In this document: in pieces, positions 22,106-33,520 of the stretch
Layout: the number at the start of each line of letters is the position of its first letter
How positions within the stretch are numbered: position 1 is the stretch's first letter
Origin: Aphrophora alni
Taxonomy: Eukaryota; Arthropoda; Insecta; Hemiptera; Aphrophoridae
Length of the DNA: 64,000 nt
NCBI GenBank assembly: GCA_963513935.1
Contig: OY740774.1
Location: 85,274,890 to 85,338,889, forward strand
Reading direction: 5' to 3'
The notes under the pieces: model-generated
Database searches by the model: none
What the model saw: the letters and a program-made list of their open reading frames with translations, nothing else
Told to the model about the DNA's origin: nothing
Program-made: the position numbers and the translations under genes

Positions 22106-22432
22106 AAACACATTAATATTAAATGTTGAGCTTGACTTATGAGAAAAATTATACAGTATAACAAACACTCAGAACACAATTCTCATAAAAAAAAAAAATA
22201 CGCCTAAGTATCAGACGCGTTTCAACGACAAGGTCGTCCTCTCCAGTGATACACGAGCTACACCAATCAAACTATAAGTTATTTTTTATAAACTATAACT
22301 TATAGTTTGATTGGTGTAACTCGTGTATCACTGGAGAAGACGACCTTGTCGTTGAAACGCGTCTAATACTTAGGTGTATTTTTTTTTATGAGAATTGTGT
22401 TCTGTGTGTTTGTTATAATGTAAACACATTAA
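22106..22432 (-). mobile_element. Fold-back element 1 with 11-bp target duplication
   Basis: Two long inverted arms (22153-22282 and 22295-22421; about 127-130 bases, nearly perfect) flank a 12-base spacer. A 36-base non-repeated tail lies at 22117-22152. The whole is bounded by AAACACATTAA at 22106-22116 and 22422-22432. Element 2 at 29683-29984 has the same architecture in the opposite orientation, and the single-copy tails are similar (TCTCAYAAGTCAA...). Each arm contains a hammerhead-like core. Direct repeats of 11-12 bp point to retroposition or another staggered-cut mechanism rather than a classical TIR transposon. Confidence 0.75.
22208..22252 (-). ncRNA. Hammerhead-like core in fold-back arm (candidate)
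   Basis: Minus strand: GUAUCA, core CUGGAGA, G, stem II GACGAC/GUCGUU with CUU loop, GAAA, self-complementary ACGCGU-type stem III, C, then UGAUAC. GUAUCA and UGAUAC pair perfectly as stem I. The core differs from the consensus CUGANGA at one residue (A6 to G). The other arm (22325-22369, plus strand) has the same layout with one stem I mismatch. A short palindromic stem III is typical of hammerheads that act as dimers. Confidence 0.4.
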
Positions 22433-23548
22433 ATCAATAATTTCCAATAAAGATTCACATCGAACAAGTCAGTAACAAATATCCTTTCCACAGAAAATAG
22501 AAATGGATGTGAAACTCAAATGTGAGCAGTATTAAATTTCATCAAAATACAAATTCGCAGTCGGAATATTTCCGTGAGATTGGAGAAGGACCTAACACTA
22601 AAAAATTAAATGCCTATAATAAAAAATTTGAAAAAAAGACTAAGCCAATCGGGAGGAATCAAAAAATAAGTTGTCCAATCAAAGACGACTAAGAAACCCA
22701 CGTGAAAAAAAAAGACAGGGGGGGGGGGGAAGAAAAGTCAATTTGTGGGAGAGTATGTCGACTTACAACAACTGGGTAAGAAGTGCATGGAATATATAAT
22801 AAAAATATAATTGTGGTATGATAAATAAAACGTATAAGAAGTAGTATTGCCATGGGTCATCAATAATAAGTGAAGGGGTTATTGTTATTCGAGAATAAAT
22901 TAAAAATTAAAGAAAGTCTAGTGAGAAAGAGGGAGTGTTACTACTGCATATGTAAGTAGTTGTAAAATAAAACTTTTGTGAGACAGATCTCGAAGGTTAT
23001 TCAACAAAATCATATACACAGAATTATAAACAAATTCAAGAGAAACTCATTAATTGAAGTAAACTTACTTAAATTGTTCGAGCGAAATTAACTGCATTGG
23101 GGCAGTTTGACAAGAATTAGCTGTAGTGAGGGTTTCGAACAAACACCTCATAAACAATTAGAATTAGGGCCCACTGTTTTCAAAATGTTCAAAGTCAGTA
23201 ATTGAATAATAGATGTAGAATTGTTATTTGATTAAGGTCGAGGATATAAAGAAAATTTAAGTTGTCAAAATGAAAATGTTTATGTCATTACAAAATATAT
23301 ATAATTAAGTGTATGCATATTTTCGAGTAGATTTTCTTTCATGGAAGATTGAATTTGTAATCGGAATAGAGTAGAATTTGTCACGGTCGGAAGGATCATT
23401 CCTTTCATATTAGAAAGATTAATAATTTGTTAGTACATGTAATTTTCTTTAAATTAGGTGGAAAATATTTAAATTTTAGTTTTCCCTAACTATATCATGT
23501 AAAATTTCAGTAGATAAATGAATATTCTTTTAGCAAAATTGTAGTGTG

Positions 23549-23596
<48 letters not shown>

Positions 23597-24224
23597 AATA
23601 GAAGTTTAAACAATACAATTAACAGATTTGTCAAGTCAGCTCTTGCATTATTTCTAACCTGGTCTATTTTGGTGTCATCCTTCACGCTAAGCGAAATTCG
23701 ACCCACAAGGGTCTGATGAAGCCCCCAAGTTAGAAGTATTAGCTTAATACAAGGTTAGAAGAAACCTAAAGCAACAATAGTCTTAAGATTCTAAAGATGG
23801 AAAATATTACCTGGTGAATGCACCTATTCAAATAACTGTATTTAAAGATGTAAACGCTAAAATAAAATCACCTTGAGAATCTTTACAAAGTCTGACAGAG
23901 TAATGACAAAACATTAACTTATTTTCAACGAAAAACAATTGGTATTTATTTATGTTTCATCATTATTTTGGAACTGAACTTGGTTTTCTGTTTGTAGAGA
24001 TTATAATTCACACTGATTTTAGAAGATATGTGTAGAAAGAACATGAGGACAGTTATGTAAATGTAAAATAGACACATCGAATATGCCGGCAGAAATGTTA
24101 ATTATACCTTGATAAGTCAAATGAACGCTACATCTAGGCACTACAGTCAATCACTGCTTGTAATATATTCAAAATGAAATACACATTGACGTTTATTCAA
24201 TGTTTAATCTCGTGATAAGCAAAT
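22433..24224. other. AT-rich DNA, nothing recognised
   Basis: Contains a G-run of 10 at about 22719 and the (TA)n repeat at 23552-23593. No gene recognised. Confidence 0.35.
23552..23593. repeat. (TA)n microsatellite
   Basis: About 40 bases of uninterrupted TA dinucleotide repeat. Confidence 0.95.
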
Positions 24225-24775
24225 GTACACAACTTCATTCCCCCGCCTCAGCACTTCTTGTACATGTTCTGAGATGAAGCTATAAATATGAAAAGCCGAC
24301 CTTTGCCTCTTGGGTTCCAAATTAACCGAAGGAAGTATCTATAAATCTGCGGTGTATAAACCTACTAAAGGGAATTTGTTACAGTCATAAAAATGCTTAT
24401 AACACACCCTCATTATAGTTTCAGACACAAAGGAGCGGAGAAATCTAAACTTTAGTAGCAGACTTTGTTGAAACAATCTTTTTCATGCCGCTGATAAGCT
24501 TTTAGATAAGACGAGAATTTCATTTCTGTTATTTTTCACTCCCATCGTTCACCGATATTTATAAATTCAGTAGCGATCCGTAAAATATTTTACTGTGGGA
24601 CTGGTTAAATATATTAATAAAATCATTTGTATTGACATCAAAGAAATGAATAATTCATGTTGTATTTTTCGACGTTCAACATAACTGACAATTAAATTAA
24701 ATAAACATTGTGAGGGTAAAACAGAGCTTGGTTAAGGGTAACCAGTTGACAGCTTTACATAATTCTTTCTACGGT
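24225..24775 (-). repeat. Compound dispersed repeat C+B, inverted copy
   Basis: Reverse-complement partner of 21240-21965. Family B occupies about 24225-24450, the linker (CTAAACTTTAGTAGCAGAC) about 24450-24480, and the right part of family C (ACATTGTGAGGGTAAAACAG) about 24640-24775. Confidence 0.6.
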
Positions 24776-25254
24776 TTACATTTCAACAATTTTCACAACT
24801 ATTCTATAATATTCCATAACTATAAATTTCAACTATTCCATACATTTACAACAAGCGTGTTCAAGTTGTAGTAGTAGGGACAGGTTTAGAGTGAATACTT
24901 AATAAAAAACAAATTTCTACCAAATATCGTAAAATCTGGTAATTATTGTTATCACTGGAGATAAAATTGTCAAATGCAAATAGTTTGGTTTAACATCTTT
25001 ATTAACTTATATAAATATTTATCTGATTACCTGGTATAAATTTGTGAAACGAGTCGAGAGATGTTAACGCTAAAAAACAAGTAATTGTGAAAATTGGTCA
25101 AAAACATTGAAACATTGTTAATAAAATGTGGTATTACTTTATTTACTCTTTATCTGAGTTTATTTCGACGTACGTCCTCATACAATTGACTACGTAAACG
25201 ATTTATGTAAACCACTAAGAAACTTCAATTAAATTAAATTTCTAAGTATGATTT

Positions 25255-25860
25255 ATCAATGTTTTACATAATCAATTATGAGTGCCCAACAAAACGTCTT
25301 AAAATTTTGTAATTCTTACCAGGATTATATAATGTTCAAAGAAATCACGGCTTAACCTGCTTCAAAGTCAAAACTTTCACATATAATTCAATTATATTTT
25401 ACCTAATACAACGTCTTAAAATTTTGTAATTCTTACCAGGAATATATAATGTTAAAAGAGGTCATATAGCCTAACCTGTTTCAAAGTATCAAAAATTGCT
25501 TCTAATTTAATTATAATTTATCTAATACAACGTCTTAAATTTTTTTAATTCTTACCAGGAATAATATAATGTTAAAAGAGGTCATATAGCCTAACCTGTT
25601 TCAAAGTAGTAAAAAATTGCTTCTAATTTAATTATTTATCTAATACAACGTCTTAAAATTTTGTAATTCTTACTAGGAATATATAACGTTAAAAGAAGCT
25701 ACAAAGTATCGAATGCTGCACCTCTAATTCAATTATATTTACCTAATATAAATCTTAAAGTTTTGCAATTATTATCAGGAATATGTTGTTCAAATATGTG
25801 TAACTGCCTAAAGTATCAAAACTACTAATTAAACTATACTTACCTAATAAGAATTCTATG
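25255..25860. repeat. Tandem repeat, about 118-bp unit, about five copies
   Basis: The block ACGTCTTAAAATTTTGTAATTCTTACCAGGA recurs at 25294, 25411, 25530 and 25648 (steps of 117, 119 and 118), with a degenerate fifth copy near 25751. The shared remainder includes ATATAATGTTAAAAGAGGTC and TAACCTGTTTCAAAGT. The last copies are the most eroded. Non-coding. Confidence 0.85.
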
Positions 25861-25924
25861 AAAATAACAACCATTTCATGACGGGGTGTACACAAGAGCT
25901 GCGTGTTTCTTATCATTCAACATT

Positions 25925-26225
25925 ACACTCAACATGTCCCTCCTACTACGACAACATTCCTCTTATAACGACATTATCCTAATGTAGGCCTGCAGGAATG
26001 TACTTTTTTTATTCAAAGACTCATAAACAACCCCATAAAAGCGCCTTTATTCAACCTTGGAGACAGTTATATAAATTTGTCACTATGTTCAACCCCTAAC
26101 CAAACTCTGTTTCACCCTCAAAATGTTTTATATTTCTGTGAGTTGTGTACAGGGTTGACAAGCAAAATATGAATATTCCATTCCTTTGAAATCATTACAT
26201 ATTCTCCTAGTGTTATATATGACAT
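25925..26225 (+). repeat. Dispersed repeat family C, second plus-strand copy
   Basis: Closely follows 21258-21560: ACGACATTATCCTAATGTAG, GCCTGCAGGAATGTAC, GAGACAGTTATATAAAT, TTCAACCCCTAACCA, GTTTCACCCTCAAAATGTTT and CATTCCTTTGAAATCATTAC. It is not followed by family B. Confidence 0.7.
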
Positions 26226-26774
26226 TCATAAATTATTTATATTTATTTATGAAGTGAGTATAACAACGAATTGAGTAGTGCAACATTTGTTTACAAGTAT
26301 TACAAATGTTTATTTGTTATCATCTTTTGACGTTTCCATCTCGGCTGGTCATCTGGTACTATCTCTGCCATTCCCGACACTTACTCCATTTGATTTTCAA
26401 AAGGTAGAGAGTGCAGGCGCATCTGCAAGAGCCATGAGGTCACAAGTGCGTTCATGATGATAATGATGACTAATAACTGTAAAATAAATCTAAACAGTCT
26501 CGCCAAGTCCAGTTTTTTTTACAACGAGTGTTTTTAAAACAAATTTTTATATTGATTGTTAATTACCTTATTATTCTTGTTATTGTTGAAATCGTAAATA
26601 ACTCATCATTATTTATTTTATAGTTTCATGAATCGCAATCAGCCAGTCTTGTGGAAAAATAAATTTATAACCACTCATCAACAGTACCCATTTCCAAGAC
26701 CGATCCTTACTATATATTATATTTTCCCTTCTTCTTTTAAGCTGAAAAACATGTTGGCATCACTGCTTTAAAAA
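26226..26774. other. AT-rich DNA, nothing recognised
   Basis: No coding or repeat signal that I could support. Confidence 0.35.
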
Positions 26775-26925
26775 AAACATAAAATGCAGGAGTTGGTCAA
26801 TAGAGACGTGATAAGAAAGCTTAAAGAGAGATATAACCTAAGACTATATGATGAAGGTGTAGGGAGTTCTCAGGAATGCCACGCCCGTACTCACTATAAT
26901 GAGTCCCTGAGGGTACTGCATGCTA
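26775..26925 (-). mobile_element. Tail-SINE, body only
   Basis: Plus strand shows GAGTTGGTCAATAGAGACGT, AGAGATATAACCTAAGAC, GGAATGCCACGCCCGTACTC and ACTATAATGAGTCCCTGAGG. The tail and the mid-region before the GTTGGTCAA block are absent. Confidence 0.7.
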
Positions 26926-27905
26926 TATTCATTCCCTTGAAACTGGTTGTGTAGCACACCCGGAGAGATGTCAGGTTCAGAAAATACTTTGTAACGTTCC
27001 CCAATCGAATCCCTGCTCGTGGATAAAAACGCTGTTGTTGCTTCTTGGGGAGAAGGGGATATAAAGGTCGGCAGCCTTGATAGTGCAATCGGAATGGGAC
27101 ATTTCCTGGAGTCTTGAAAATTATCTGGATGGCGAAAGGAATTCGTGGTGAAGGGAAATGTTTTCTGGAAGGATGTTAGCTCAGTTACTCTGATTGTTTC
27201 AATATATCAATAAGAGAATAATTGCTCACTACAAAGAATATTTTCGAGGATTTTTCTAAGTGAAAACGTTAAAGACTAACTTAGTTAAGCCGACTGTTAC
27301 CAAAATTCCGTCACTCTTTCGGTGAATGCTCAAATAGTACTACTTAATGTTTCCTATGTGAGTGTTCGACGAAAGAAATTCTCTTCAGAATGGTAACCCG
27401 GCCGTTTTTATAGGGATTGAATAAGGGAGGGGGAATGACTCACCTTAGTTTGACTGTGATAATTTTAACCAGCTCAGTCTTGTCAATTCCCATCAGTCCA
27501 CTGAAATATGAATTTATACTATACTAAACAATAAACATTGCAGGTCGGCTAGTGGACCTTGTACCTTGATAAGGGAAAGGAATGCGGCAGTGTATTGATT
27601 TTAGAGAAAGTTTGCGACTAACGTACTCAAAACATCTTAGTATTTTTAAAAACAGTTCTTCCAAAGTCAGTCTGTTACATCTTCAAGTTTCAATTGAAAC
27701 AAGTATATCTAACCTACGTTTGTACCATGAAAAAATCATTTTAGAACAGAATTTGGATCAAATGAAGGTATGAAAAATGGTAAGAAAACGTCTGCTATGT
27801 AAACACTATAGACAGCTTTTACAATACAATCTTTAAGTAATAATCTAAAGAAAATTAAATTTTTAACTGAAATGATTAACAGAATGGATAACTATGGCAA
27901 TTTTC
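26926..27905. other. DNA with no recognised feature
   Basis: Short open frames at 26894-27088 (-) and 27582-27773 (+) have no recognisable motif. Confidence 0.3.
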
Positions 27906-28240
27906 TGAATTGACACCAAGACAAGAAGGATTGGTGCAAAGATGGGAAAGAAAAATCTTACAGAGCAGTTATGAGGGATGGGGTGTGGAACGTAAGAAGA
28001 AATAACGATCTGCAACAACTGTATAGGAAAACCTAAAACAATAAAAGTAATACTAAGGTGGGCGAGCCACGTGCAAAGGGTGTATCAGAAGGAATAGTAT
28101 TTAAGAAATTATTTCCAGGAAAAGGGAGGGTAAGGGAAAGGTAGGTGGACGACATGGAAGAGAACGTCAGAGGAATGTCCAAAGTTGGAGAGATATGGAA
28201 GAGATCTCAGAAGAGGGTGATGTTAGAGGAGAGTGCAACA
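27906..28240 (+). pseudogene. LINE reverse-transcriptase C-terminal remnant
   Basis: Plus-strand frames yield WERKILQSSYEGWGVERKK or, in the alternative frame, KSYRAVMRDGVWNVRRNNDL, then QQLYRKPKTIKVILRWASHV and QRV. These correspond to the C-terminal region of insect LINE reverse transcriptases, usually of the form ERKILR..GPV..DGVWRIRYNHELYELYKDPDIVKVIKARRLRWAGHVQRM. A later GRxRGRW-like basic stretch follows (about 28120-28150). Frameshifts and stops make it non-functional. Confidence 0.65.
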
Positions 28241-28381
28241 TGTGCTGTAGAATGAATGTAATTATCTGTTCTAAAATAAGAATCTTAGAAAAAATTAGAG
28301 TTTTGATTCTTAATAAGCAGATTGTAATTAAATAATTTTTTAAAGGAGTTGAGATCTATATAGATTGTTCATTAGTTTTTG

Positions 28382-28652
28382 GCCTCAGGAGCTCACTATA
28401 GATACTAAGTATAAGTGAGTATGGGCTTGGCAATCCCAGTAGACTCTAGCTGGATATACACCTTTTTCCATGTAGTCTTGTGGTAGATGCTCTTTTGCCA
28501 TCTATTCTATCAGATCTTTCTTGACCAACTATTGTTCTCTTCCGACCTAGACGCTATTACAGTATTTGAAGGCTTAGCATCTTTATTATATGGCTAATAG
28601 TTATTTTTATAAGACGATATTGACCGCGAGGTATTTAAAATTTAAGTAACAA
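28382..28652 (+). mobile_element. Tail-SINE copy, sense strand
   Basis: Reads CCTCAGGAGCTCACTATAGA, a 5' part with a small insertion, GGCAATCCCAGTAGACTCTA, GCTGGATATACACC, TCTTGACCAACTATTGTTCT, ACGCTATTACAGTATTTGA, and the tail AAGACGATATTGACCGCGAG. Confidence 0.8.
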
Positions 28653-29682
28653 AAAAATCTTACAAGGATTTCTTTTAAAAATATACTATATTACTAGCCA
28701 GTATCAGGCAAATAAGTTGTTATTCAAACAAGAGAGTAAGTTATATCTGTCTGTGGTTTTTTATAAACGTCATTTTAGGGTTTTTAAAACCAATCACAAA
28801 TACTCAACGATAATATTATACAGTCTATACTTTCAAAAATCGATGACTTTTATGTTTGAGTTATTTTCAAAATTTTTAGTTCACATTAAAAGATTTTACT
28901 ATACAACAAAATAACAAAACAAAATCGTTGTCAGCAGAATATAAAATACTAATAAAACAACCTTTGTTTAACATTTATGAATAACAAAACAGAGTTCAAA
29001 ATAAATTATTCAGAGAGAAGGAAAATAAAACTCACGTGGACGCGTATTATCGTAAATTTGCAACCCTGAATTGGCTGTCATCATTCATAAGAGGGTGAAC
29101 AGGGCTCTGTGGGAAATAGGGACGTGCTACTATTTAAATGATATATGGATCTTAAATTTATGTAGAAAACGGGGAACGCATCATAATGTATTCCCACTGA
29201 GAAGTTTTAGATAAAATAGCGTATCGTATTTTAAATTTATTCAATTCATTCAATTTGTTACAAATCATAGAAAAATATTTGTACTAAAAATTAGAGAAAC
29301 AATTTAATAGAAGCAATCATGGGAGTTACTCAATTATGACATAAGAGTTCAATGTCCCTCCTTGAGGTGCTCCCTTAACCTTCCTGATTAAAAGTGTTTT
29401 GTGTGATAGCGTGTAACTTTGTGTTAATGTGGGACGATCTCTTCGGAGTGACATAATATTAAGGATCTGATGTTAGAGTTACGGTTCCAATACGTGTCGT
29501 TCCCTTTAATTCGACTAACAAGTCACGTGATGGAATATACCTAAGTAATATTTAATAATTATATGTGAATTAGATAACACAAACATACAAAACATTCACA
29601 ATTAACACAATTGGAGACTTCTTCTCAACTTGGTTCATTCGAAGTTAACACAGCACCAGTTTCAGCAAGATACTGGAAAAAA
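28653..29682. other. AT-rich DNA, nothing recognised
   Basis: No coding or repeat signal that I could support. Confidence 0.35.
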
Positions 29683-29984
29683 AGAAGATGTGTAGATAGA
29701 ACAAAAACTCGAAAACAAGATATCACAAAAATTATGTTTATTTAATCAAACGTGTTTCAACGACAATGTCGCCAACCTCAGTCATACAATACATGAGCTA
29801 CAATAACTGAACCATATCAGTTCTAGTTTAGTTATTGTTGCTCATGTATCTCCGAGGATGGCGACTTTGTCGTTGAAACACGTTTGATTAAGTAAACATA
29901 ATTTATGTGAGATCTTGTGTGTGGAGTTTTTGTTCTATCTAATATTATCTCACAAGTCAAATTCATATTTATAGAAGATGTGTA
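29683..29984 (+). mobile_element. Fold-back element 2 with 12-bp target duplication
   Basis: Bounded by AGAAGATGTGTA at 29683-29694 and 29973-29984. The body, 29695-29972, has two inverted arms (about 29695-29815 and 29828-29940), followed by a 32-base single-copy tail that resembles the tail of element 1. The arms share the GTTTCAACGACAA.GTCG core with element 1 but are otherwise well diverged. The hammerhead-like residues read CCGAGGA (plus strand) and CUGAGGU (minus strand), each followed by a GGCGAC/GUCGUU stem and GAAAC. Confidence 0.75.
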
Positions 29985-32900
29985 CGAAATTATCTACAGT
30001 CCAAAGACACTCAGACTTCAGAGATGTGTTTACATATCACATGGTATCGGAGAGCATGCTATTAGTTAAATGATATCCAGCCTATCGATTATTAGCGGCG
30101 GTTAGGCGAGATGTTCATACATGGATGAAAAAGTAACAATCCAACTAGGAGAATAATGCTAAAATCATAGGACATGATAAAAGAAGCTATAGTGCATCTC
30201 CTTCAGAAATGAAAAGTAGGCGGGGAAAACGATAAATCCGGAATATTAACGCACCATCCGAGTCTGGAAATGTGTGTGCATAAAGAACATAAGGAGATGA
30301 TCGTTTATCCAACGTAGGTCTAACAGGATATGGATACTTTAGACATTCACTAAATATAATAATGCTAGATGTATCAAGTGTGGAACAGATGAGGATTATG
30401 TCCTCCGTACTCTCTAGCCTTGCAAGGACTCTCTTGAAGAAGAAATCGGATCCTAGCAAAGTCCAAGAAGATCGCCACTATGGTACATAGCAAATAAAAA
30501 GGAAATTTCTTACCTGGGATATGTTTTTGAAATTAGGAAGACTGAGACAAATTTAAATAAAAAAAGAGGAACATTTAAAAAGACAAATTGATATCGATAG
30601 CCCCCAGCTAGACGAGAAGTAATTCCGAAAATCAACCCCTTGTCTAGCCAGTGACGGAGTTTATGGGGTAACCTCAAGGGGAGGGGCACACACGAGAAAA
30701 TACGTACGGTTCTCTTTTGGTGCGGCAATGCATTCACCACATCCACGGAAAAAATCCCTTTACAATATTACTGACTAGAGTAAATTGCCCATATCACTAC
30801 TCTAGTAACAACGACCAGGTGAACTAAATATAATAATCAACATGATGATACATATTACCATAAGTCTCATTTTAATTTGTTTTCGCTTCATATTACCAAA
30901 TGTCTCATTTTAATTTGTCTTCACTTTCTCTCTCCCCCTCCCACCCGCAAAATTAAATAACATGCGCTCACTAAAGTCATATTCAAAATAATTAAGTCTG
31001 TTGGAAATCCTCAATTCGCTAACTGGACGCACGATGGAATTAATTCGCCAATCTAAATGCAAAGCCGTATACCTTCAGTGTTATATATGCAACCCCTAAC
31101 AATAGATAATACAAGTAGCTTCAAGTTCATTCCAAATCCATTAAACTAGTGATTCTATAAATGTAGATATCACTCCTCGGAAATTTAAAAACGTTCTTGT
31201 AAATTTAATGTCCTTGCGTCATATATGGTTGGCATCTTGCTTGTGAACGGTTTTCAGAGACATTCAATATATTATTCAGAAAGAAAAGGGTAAGTCTGTT
31301 GTGTGGACTGTGGTTTAAAAAGAAACAATAAAAAAGAAGAGTTTGTGAAGAACAATATGTGCATTTGACTATGATTGGAGACCATTCAGGGTTTCGATTT
31401 TAAATCAGAGGATACGTGCAAAAGGCAACTTTTAGTGTGGGCTTGTAGAGAGCATCAAGGTAGGTGATATATGGACAGATACTAGGTGAATCAGACTGTT
31501 CAGGCTAAACAGTATTTCTGGAGAAAACTAATATCAAAAGATCATACGCATTGGGTAAGTACAGTATCCTCAAGGTAGGAATGTGTCTGGGGTGGAGAGG
31601 AAAAGAAGGGCCCCCACGCTTCGTTTGTTGCGTTTGCTTTCAGCGGTACAACCCCAATAAAAAATATATAGACCTCAAATGCATCTGTGTAAACGCCTAT
31701 CCTACTTTCGTTTCTTTTATCGCTGTAAATAAGAATTACACATTTACAAAAGTGCACAAGGTGCATATTAAAGAGATGGACACATTTTTGTTGATGAACA
31801 GAACGTGTGACAATTAGTTGTTATATATACATGTAGTCTTTTTGTTAATCGTTATTTAAAAACTTTTAATAGTAAATCATTTACTAATTAAACTAAACAT
31901 GTAATATTTGTTTAAAATGTTTAATGTTAAATTTCACAAAATCGTTCGTTTTAAGAAATTGTGCATAAGACAAAAAACGCCCAGTATTCATTCGAATACT
32001 TCTAGAATGTGCCTAATCTAATTGTAAAAAAAATAATAATCGAGCAACAAAATAATATCTACAAATTTCTTGCAGGAAGTTATCATTTAGCCGAGAAAAA
32101 TAAATTTTACTCGTTTTAAATATTTGTGATATTAATTTTATTATGTAAAAACTTTTTACGGTTTATCATTACATAAACTTACTTTTTTACACAACTTAAT
32201 ACTTTGTAGGTTTTTAGTTTTTATAACTTTTTATAAATTAATATTGTGTGGAAGTAGGCCAAATCATACGATAAGTAAGATGCAGTCTGTCACGAAGTTG
32301 TAACATTAGGAATTAAATGTAGCTAAGCAGTAATTTGTGTACCTAGTTTTCTTGGAATGGGTTGTACCGTCAAGTCAGGCTAGGGAAACAAGAAGAAGGG
32401 ACGACACGTCCATTACACCAGACACACTCCTAGTTTGAGGATACTGTAGGCGTTGGTATTTCAGGCGAAAACTTATTGTCGGCCAAACATAAGCTGGCAC
32501 TTGGCTGCTAGGTAGAAAACCTGTATTCATCTTTCTGAAAACATCAGCTACTGTCAACAACCGGTTTCACGGGGCGAGAGTTGGGCTGAAGCGTACACAC
32601 CGTAATTTTCTGGCTCCTATAATTGAAATTTGTATATTTATTGTGTGCAGCTTAAAAGATCTGACATAGATTACAAACCAATTTCGGCATTATACAAAGC
32701 GGCGAGAGTCAATGTATTCCGAAAGTATTTATACCTGCACTTCCACCCTCCCCTCGCCCCAAGTCCGTCGCCTCAGCTCGCCAAGCCCAAGTGCCAGCTA
32801 ACGTTTCGCCAACTGTACGAATTATTGCACAGTGCGATACCCTGAAGAAAGTGATCTTTTCAGGTAACAGTAAGGTTAGTATTTTTTTTTTTTTTTTGAT

Positions 32901-33085
32901 AATAAGAAGGTACAACCGGCTCTAGATTCGGTATGTTAATATATACCGACTTTGAGATGACAACTGTGTTAATATATGAACTGGGAAACACGCTGATGGA
33001 ATTAACTCAGTAATTAGATGTGAAGCTGATCTAGACGCCCGTACATTGCAAAATTAGAAGCAAAGAAAAGACGTACAAGTTAGCT
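29985..33085. other. Long stretch with no recognised gene
   Basis: Slightly less AT-rich than its surroundings in places. Open frames of 60-90 codons at 30187-30459 (-), 30510-30746 (-), 31542-31817 (both strands) and 32375-32560 (-) show no family motif that I recognise. A GC-richer segment at about 32375-32880 has a TATTTATA box at about 32726 and an AG-GTAACAG splice-donor-like site near 32861; it could be a promoter with a first exon, but nothing else supports that. Confidence 0.3.
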
Positions 33086-33520
33086 AAGAAAGGATCATCT
33101 ACTCCTTTTTTGGTCCTGAAACCGTGCTGGAAATTTCAGGACAAACAGGTAGGACAATAATCAGTGAATGGGTAAAGAAGAAGCACATTGAAAGGAGAGA
33201 GTGAACTGTAAGCAGTCAAAGATCTATTTGAATAGACGTGATGATAGAAAGGCTCATAGATCTAGAGAGGAATGATCTTAGGGTGACAGTAGGTATTATA
33301 ATGTACACTCTACGATAAATGTGTCTCATTCGATAATTTACCAGAATGATTAATCTAACTATGATAGGTGTGAAATGGAGGAAACTAAGGAACAGTTTGT
33401 GGTCTTATGCGAAGTATATTGCAAAGCAAGACATGAAGTACTTAGGTGAAATGTGGAGGAGCTATGAAAGATTGCATTTCCCAATCAGCTGATGTATTTA
33501 ACAGAGTGATTAATCTGACC
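33086..33520 (+). pseudogene. LINE remnant: post-RNase H region and zinc knuckle
   Basis: Plus-strand frames give FFGPETVLEISGQTGRTIIS, EWVKKKHIERRE, a second block LIDLERNDLRVTVGIIMYTL, and near 33360 YDRCEMEETKEQFVVLCEVY. Together these match the segment that follows RNase H in insect LINE polyproteins: FGPEP.L.IS...I..W..KKH, then L.LSRNDLR..TGLLTGH, then C..C..EEET..H.L.EC. The first zinc-knuckle Cys and the His are lost, and several stops are present. It is the most complete of the decayed remnants of this type in the window. Confidence 0.65.

Noticed and set aside
23695..23735. CTGATGA with GAAA nearby, resembling a hammerhead
   Set aside because: GAAA lies upstream of CTGATGA in the wrong order and no stem II/GAAA follows it.
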